NCBI GenBank assembly: GCA_026936325.1
Contig: JAPTHN010000042.1
Coordinates: 3,100,001-3,164,000 of the forward strand
Reading direction: 5' to 3'
DNA: 64,000 nucleotides
DNA from: Platynereis dumerilii
Taxonomy: Eukaryota; Annelida; Polychaeta; Phyllodocida; Nereididae
Part shown: piece by piece, positions 59,314 through 64,000 of the stretch
Layout: each line of letters begins with the position of its first letter
Numbering within the stretch: the first letter of the stretch is position 1
Program-made: the position numbers and the translations under genes
The notes under the pieces: generated by a model
Seen by the model: only the letters and a program-made list of their open reading frames with translations
What the model was told of the DNA's origin: nothing
Database searches by the model: none

Positions 59314-59800
59314 CAGTGCCGCCTGTAAGTAAGTGAAACGCATGATATTGTGCCATTGCATCAATGTTAAACATCCTTAACCAAAATGCTTCTGGAAGGA
59401 CGAATTTTCATCCGATGAGAGGAAAACATTTTGGGTCATAAAGGCCGATATGTGAGGCATGTGGGATAAAAATAGCAGCCAATTTTCTTTGCTGTAGTTG
59501 GAGTTAGGTATGGGTCAAAGTCTTTGATAAGTAAGTGAAACGCAGGCCCAATGTTAAAACATAGGGAAGGGTGGTTCACTTACTTATCAAAGACTTTGAC
59601 CCATACCTAACTCCGACTACAGCGAAGAAAATGGGCTGCTATTTTTATCCAACTTGCCTCACACATCGGCCTTTATGACCCACTTTGTTTCCCTTTCATC
59701 CGATGAGAATTCATGTCTCCACAAGCAGTTTGGCTGAGGATGTTTAGCATTGATGCAATGGCACAATGTCATGCGTTTCACTTACTTACAGGCGGCACTG
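59314..59800. mobile_element. 487-bp Tc1/mariner-type MITE with long arms
   Basis: TA at 59312-59313 and 59801-59802, with ends CAGTGCCGCCTGTAAGTAAG and CTTACTTACAGGCGGCACTG. The arms (about 230 bp each) match imperfectly, meeting near 59,555. GTAAGTGAAACGCA recurs in inverted pairs both at the ends and near the centre (59,535 and 59,575). The unit copy near 55,400 is empty. Confidence 0.85.
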
Positions 59801-60574
59801 TATGTATATCTCAAGGCCACAAGCAGTTCTTATTTCAGCAGTGATTCATTAATCTGATTGGTTTCTAATTGTCTATGTTGCCATTGGATTTATGATCAAT
59901 TATCACAGCATACATATTTCTAAAAATGATCAAAAATGGTATCTTTCTTTGTCATATTGCACATTGATGATGGAGCGGAGTCAATATTTCAGACAAGGCT
60001 TGCAATTTGAATACAAATATAAATACCTCATTTACTGTATATCTATATCTATGAATGACAAATTAAATTATCCAACAAAAGATCGCTTCAGGATGTTTTT
60101 TAAATATACTACAAATCTTCAAAAATTTTACTGCGTGCGTTAATTTAACATGTCCTATGCATGGCTTGTTTCAAGAGGGAGTCATTGATTTGAGATGGGA
60201 TTTCATGCACAGGCATGCATGCCAATGCATCCTCAATGATTCAGAGTTTGTCTGAGAGGCACTACTCTGTAACAGCAATAAAAATGGATTCAAACGTATT
60301 TGCAGCAGATGATGCCACATGAATGTTTGAAAAGTCAAATACAGCAAAGCATCATATGAGTAATTGAGACAACAGCAAATAGGGTGTGCAACTTGGAAAT
60401 TGCCTGATATTTTGGAATGTTTAAAATGCAATTTTCAAGACAAGAAGTATAATAGATAGATAGCAAGGTAGATACATGTAGATATATGTTAAGTGTCGTC
60501 CTCTAAGCCCAGTTCAGTGTGCTCATGAGGGTCGATCGATAAGATGGAGAGGGAGTGAGTGTCAACATGTTACA

Positions 60575-60715
60575 TTATTAACCCCATGTGAGAGATCTTT
60601 ACTTGCCCCGCACAGACACCGGTACAAGGGGCCACCAATATAACTTCTAATATGAACAACATTCAACTGAGAATGTGCTCATGAAGGTCCTCTAAAAATT
60701 TTTGGTCCCCCATCC
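60575..60715 (-). repeat. Degraded SINE-type segment, inverted
   Basis: Reverse complement of the segments near 22,665 and 56,085, recognisable by CAGACACCGGTACAAGGGGC and ATGAAGGTCCTC. The opposite orientation and different unit position show independent insertion. Confidence 0.45.
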
Positions 60716-61335
60716 AGGGTTCGAACTAATGCAGGTTTATTTTTCCATTTGAACAATCTATATAACCACAAATTTTCTAATCTATTTTGGATTTTCTTTT
60801 CTTTTCTTTCACTCATTTTCTAATTTTTTTAATTACCTAATGCCAGACTTGTAATGGGGTCCCTTGACAATTAAACGTATATTTCATAGAGGAACTCTCA
60901 ATCAACAAAAAGAGTTAATCTAATCTTATCTAATTTATTTGGTGGATTTGGCAAATATTGACTAATTTGCTTGACAATAAATTGTAGTAAGACAAGATTC
61001 CAGAAGACATACAAAGGACATCAAATCCAGTGGTTGGCTGTTTTTGGAATCGTGATAGTATTCAAAAAGTTGGTATCACTCTGCGTCTTCTCAAGAACTA
61101 CATATAGCTGTATTGTATTCCTGTGTCCTTTTTTTTTTATGTGTTTCAATTTTCTGCATTTCAGAAAAAGTCCTGATTTCAAGAATTGCTCACCATATGT
61201 AGTGGAATGATGAATTGCTGCACAAATTCGAATGTTCCATCATTATATACAGCAATCCATCATAATTCTTAAATGGTTTTTTCTTTTCTGGAAAAGAGTA
61301 AGTTCTTGTTCTGGGGGGAAATTGTACCTGTAGTA

Positions 61336-62376
61336 GGGGAGACCGGGGCTGGTTGTCACAGGGGCAGGTTGTCACAGTGTGTAAAACTTAAACATGCTAC
61401 TATTTCTATATAAAGCATGCAGGAGCACTGCCATTCTGTATGAATGGCAAAAGGGGAGTGACTTAAACCTATCTGGTAAATATGTACCTATATCAATCGA
61501 AATCTTGATGTGATATTGGACATTTTTTAAAATTCAGAATTCGGGGCAGGTTGTCACACTTTCGGGGCAGGTTGTCACACTCTCGGGGCAGGTTGTCACA
61601 CTTTTGGTTATGAGCTCGAATGCAGGAAGTTGAACTCTGTAGGGCAAATCTTGACCAAGAAAAGTTATTTTGGACATATGAGGAATCCTTTACTTGCCAA
61701 GTGAAGACCTTAACAAACATGCTACTGTGTACAAAAGTGCTGCAAATGAAGGCTTACCAATCAGTAGGAAAGCATTCTGATACGGAGTAGGATTTTTACG
61801 ATTTTTTTGGGAAATTTTACATATAAATTTGAAATCGATTTATTTAAACACAATGCAATATCTGCATACATCTTCAGTCATCAATAGCATGTATAAAGCA
61901 CAAATTTATATTTGTGTTAGTTTTTTTGGTTTAAAAGCCTGGTCCTAATAGGTAACAACCAGCTCCAAAAAGTGTGACAACCTGCCCCGCCTTTTTGTGA
62001 CAACCTGCCCCGACTGATGAAAATTCCAAAAACGGGTGACCAAGGCCGTTGTTATCAAAATTTTCACTATTTGTTCTAATGATGATTTAAAGAAATGTTT
62101 ATATGGTAAGTGTATTAACTGTATCTTTTTCAACAACTATTTGATAAAGACTAGCATTGCATGCAAGTTAAAGGTAAAAAATTACTTTTTGCGACAGGAA
62201 ATTTTTAACAGTCCTTGTGCCTACCAGACTCCCTTCCAGGGGTCAAGATTTTTCAAAAAGACTCCAGTGAGTTATAAAAGCAAAAAACAATGATTGGTTG
62301 AGCTGTGTGACTCCATAGTTAAGTGCAATAAATAGTGTGACAACCTGCCCCTGTGACAACCAGCCCCGGTCTCCCC
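61336..62376. mobile_element. 1.04-kb iteron element, family 'GGTTGTCACA'
   Basis: TA at 61334-61335 and 62377-62378, with ends GGGGAGACCGGGGCTGG and CCAGCCCCGGTCTCCCC. The word GGGGCAGGTTGTCACA follows the left end and recurs at about 61,547, 61,563 and 61,584. Its complement is at about 61,970, 61,994 and 62,336. Seven or more iterons with TA ends suggest a non-autonomous transposon. The 75-codon minus frame that repeats CDNLPR is only the iterons translated. Its GGGG-A-ACCGGGGC start closely resembles the element at 1779, although the iteron differs. Confidence 0.85.
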
Positions 62377-62923
62377 TACAACATCTATGTACATGAATAT
62401 GTGCCTTTGTGCAATTCATAACATGTGACTGGGAAATTTATTGGTCATCAGCCAGTGTATTTGGTTTCCCAATCTAATGCTCTGATCATTTGTTTATTTT
62501 TAATTTTACAGGAAGCATCTGCAATGTCTTTATGAGATACAAGAAAAAAATATATTGATGATTTGTAAGTGAATAATCATTTTATGTTGCTATTTGAATG
62601 TTCTGTTAAAAAGTCTTGTCTGAAGGATATTATTATGATTATATTACGTTGCACATGCATGTCACGGATGAGATGCATAAAACATGGATTGATCCTTTTT
62701 GAAAGACTCTTCTCGTTCCACAAAATTTTTTTTTTAATTTTGCTGAAATGATGACTACATTTCTAATGTGTTAGTGAATAGTCGTTTTTCTTCCTCTCGT
62801 CGAACTGCAACCAGTGCTGTCTCAAGTCAAGAATACCCCTGTGGGCAATTTGACCTTTTTTCACGTCAGGGGGATGTCAGTGTGACGTTGTCCTGACATC
62901 AGGTGAGGTCAGAATGCCCTCAA

Positions 62924-63248
62924 CACTCTTAATGCAAAATGTTCTTGATGGTATATATAAAGAAGCCACAGCCAAAAAAAAGGTTCTAAATTTGTTAGGG
63001 GTTCAATTAAATTGAGAAAGTTCAATAATGGGTGGAAAGGCCCTATTATACGACCGTGTGCTCCCAGGTTCCCAACTTGAAAGAAAGGGTTTCCATTGTG
63101 GGAGTTCAGTGCAGCTGGATATCTAAATACTGTTTTTGCTTGCTGTTTGAACATTTTTACAGTCGAGTATTGAATCTTTGGGGTTCCTTATCTATACCAG
63201 CTTATAGAACCCTTAAAGGTTCCATATAAAACATTTTTGTTAAGAGTG
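62924..63248. mobile_element. 325-bp MITE with CACTCTTAA ends
   Basis: Left CACTCTTAATGCAAAATGTT, right AACATTTTTGTTAAGAGTG, followed by TA (63249-63250); the left TA has become AA. GGTTCTAA, GGGGTTC, GGGGTTCC and GAACCCTTAAAGGTTCC words inside resemble a widespread class of MITEs rich in GGTTC repeats. No coding content. Confidence 0.75.
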
Positions 63249-64000
63249 TAAGTAATGTCTTCCAACTTGTTTCAGTACATGCATACGTTCCTCATTAGGT
63301 TTCTCCATGTCAGAATCCGTCGTGGCTGTCCAGAGAAGATCATTAATAGTAATTTGCATATGACATCCATGAATATTTCTACATGTGTAACACTCCATAT
63401 GCATTTTCATCATGTAGTGTGAATGAGATGCCATTTTTCCTGCGAAGAGCATTTGATCATTTCTGCACATTTTACAAGATATGACAGATGAAATTAAGCA
63501 CCAAGGAATACTGATATGATGCAAATATACTAATGGCTGACTTCAGTTACTTAGCATCCTCAAATTATTTTAAATGCAGTGTAACCATATATCTTCTTGC
63601 CTTGTAATTTTTTATGTTTGAAATGGAGTGCCGTTTTCTGCTGATAAGAGACATCCTGAACTGAAACATAGAATTCAAAAATTACATATATTTAAGACAA
63701 AAACTGTCACTCTCTTCTTTGTAACAATTTCTGACTCTACATTCTCAAAGTGTAGAAACATAACTAAACACTGGGGCATGCAGGGGACATTCTCCCTGGT
63801 GTTACATAATTTATTAATCGCCTCTCAAATTCACTGTCTGACATGGTTAGCGGATTGCGGTAATTTGAATTATCTGGATTATAGAAAAAATACTAAAAGG
63901 TGTTACACTATCCCTTTTAGATTGACAGGGAACATGAGGATCTCCTGAGAGCAAGCTCACAGAAGACGCAATGCATGAAGAAGCAGGCTCCCTTCCATGA

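Larger units (their letters stand above)
58601..64000 (+). repeat. Array unit D2
   Basis: Follows D1 block by block: TTTAAAGGTAGTCACTTATT (59,213), a CAGAAAAGGACTATG block (59,268), block N (60,165), TTCTCAAGAACTACATATAG (61,089), CAATCCATCATAATTCTTAA (61,252) and the TCCATGAATATT block (63,366). Insertions are at 59314, 61336 and 62924. The stretches 58,600-59,200, 62,380-62,920 and 63,540-64,000 are AT-rich and hold nothing I can support as a gene. Confidence 0.55.

Noticed and set aside
61493-61720. Repetitive peptide with CDNLPR repeats on the minus strand
   Set aside because: Translation of the GGTTGTCACA iterons, not a protein.

Overview
This is an AT-rich, intron-like or intergenic stretch of a metazoan nuclear genome with no host protein-coding gene that I can support. 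The longest open frame is 151 codons and is low-complexity. The mix of repeats (a tRNA-derived SINE, a CR1/L2-like LINE 3' end, TA-flanked Tc1/mariner MITEs, a hAT MITE, and very large foldback elements) fits a marine invertebrate. An echinoderm such as a sea urchin is my best guess, from repeat style only.

The main finding is that nearly all of the non-transposon sequence is one old tandem array. Landmark blocks recur in the same order from about 380 to the right edge, giving roughly nine or ten diverged copies of a unit of about 3-4 kb. The left third alternates two subtypes: A1 (to about 5,972), B1 (to about 12,778), A2 (12,783-16,284), B2 (16,285-19,933) and A3 (from 19,934). These are young enough to align base by base. 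From about 22.2 kb the units (C1 to C4, then D1 and D2) are older and patchier. A few blocks of 40-100 bp stay much better conserved than their surroundings. They are the best candidates for function, perhaps a regulatory element or small non-coding RNA, but I recognise none of them.

The array also works as an insertion trap. For most transposons one or more sister units still have the empty site, so boundaries and target-site duplications can be read directly. Left third: hAT MITE (4763-5431), LINE 3' end (6041-6736), Tc1-like end (8640-9072), 2-kb foldback with TGAT duplications (10739-12778), iteron MITE (1779-2706 and 14257-14626) and TA-flanked element (2886-3823). Middle: SINE (23624-23915, perfect 16-bp duplication), 1.6-kb element (27059-28660), 6.1-kb foldback (28905-34965) with a nested 0.8-kb element, solo LTR (38200-38947), and 6.2-kb foldback (39022-45249) with a nested 3.4-kb foldback. 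Right: 4.2-kb CAC-ended element (49195-53387) carrying decayed C2H2 zinc-finger pieces, small MITEs, a GC-rich palindromic island (57690-58420) and a second iteron element (61336-62376).

One 0.37-kb inverted-repeat element lies at the same position in two sister units but with its interior in opposite orientation, while a third unit has the empty site. Nothing here looks like an operon, CRISPR array or classical gene cluster. If there is a system, it is the duplicated conserved non-coding blocks and the unusual foldback families.
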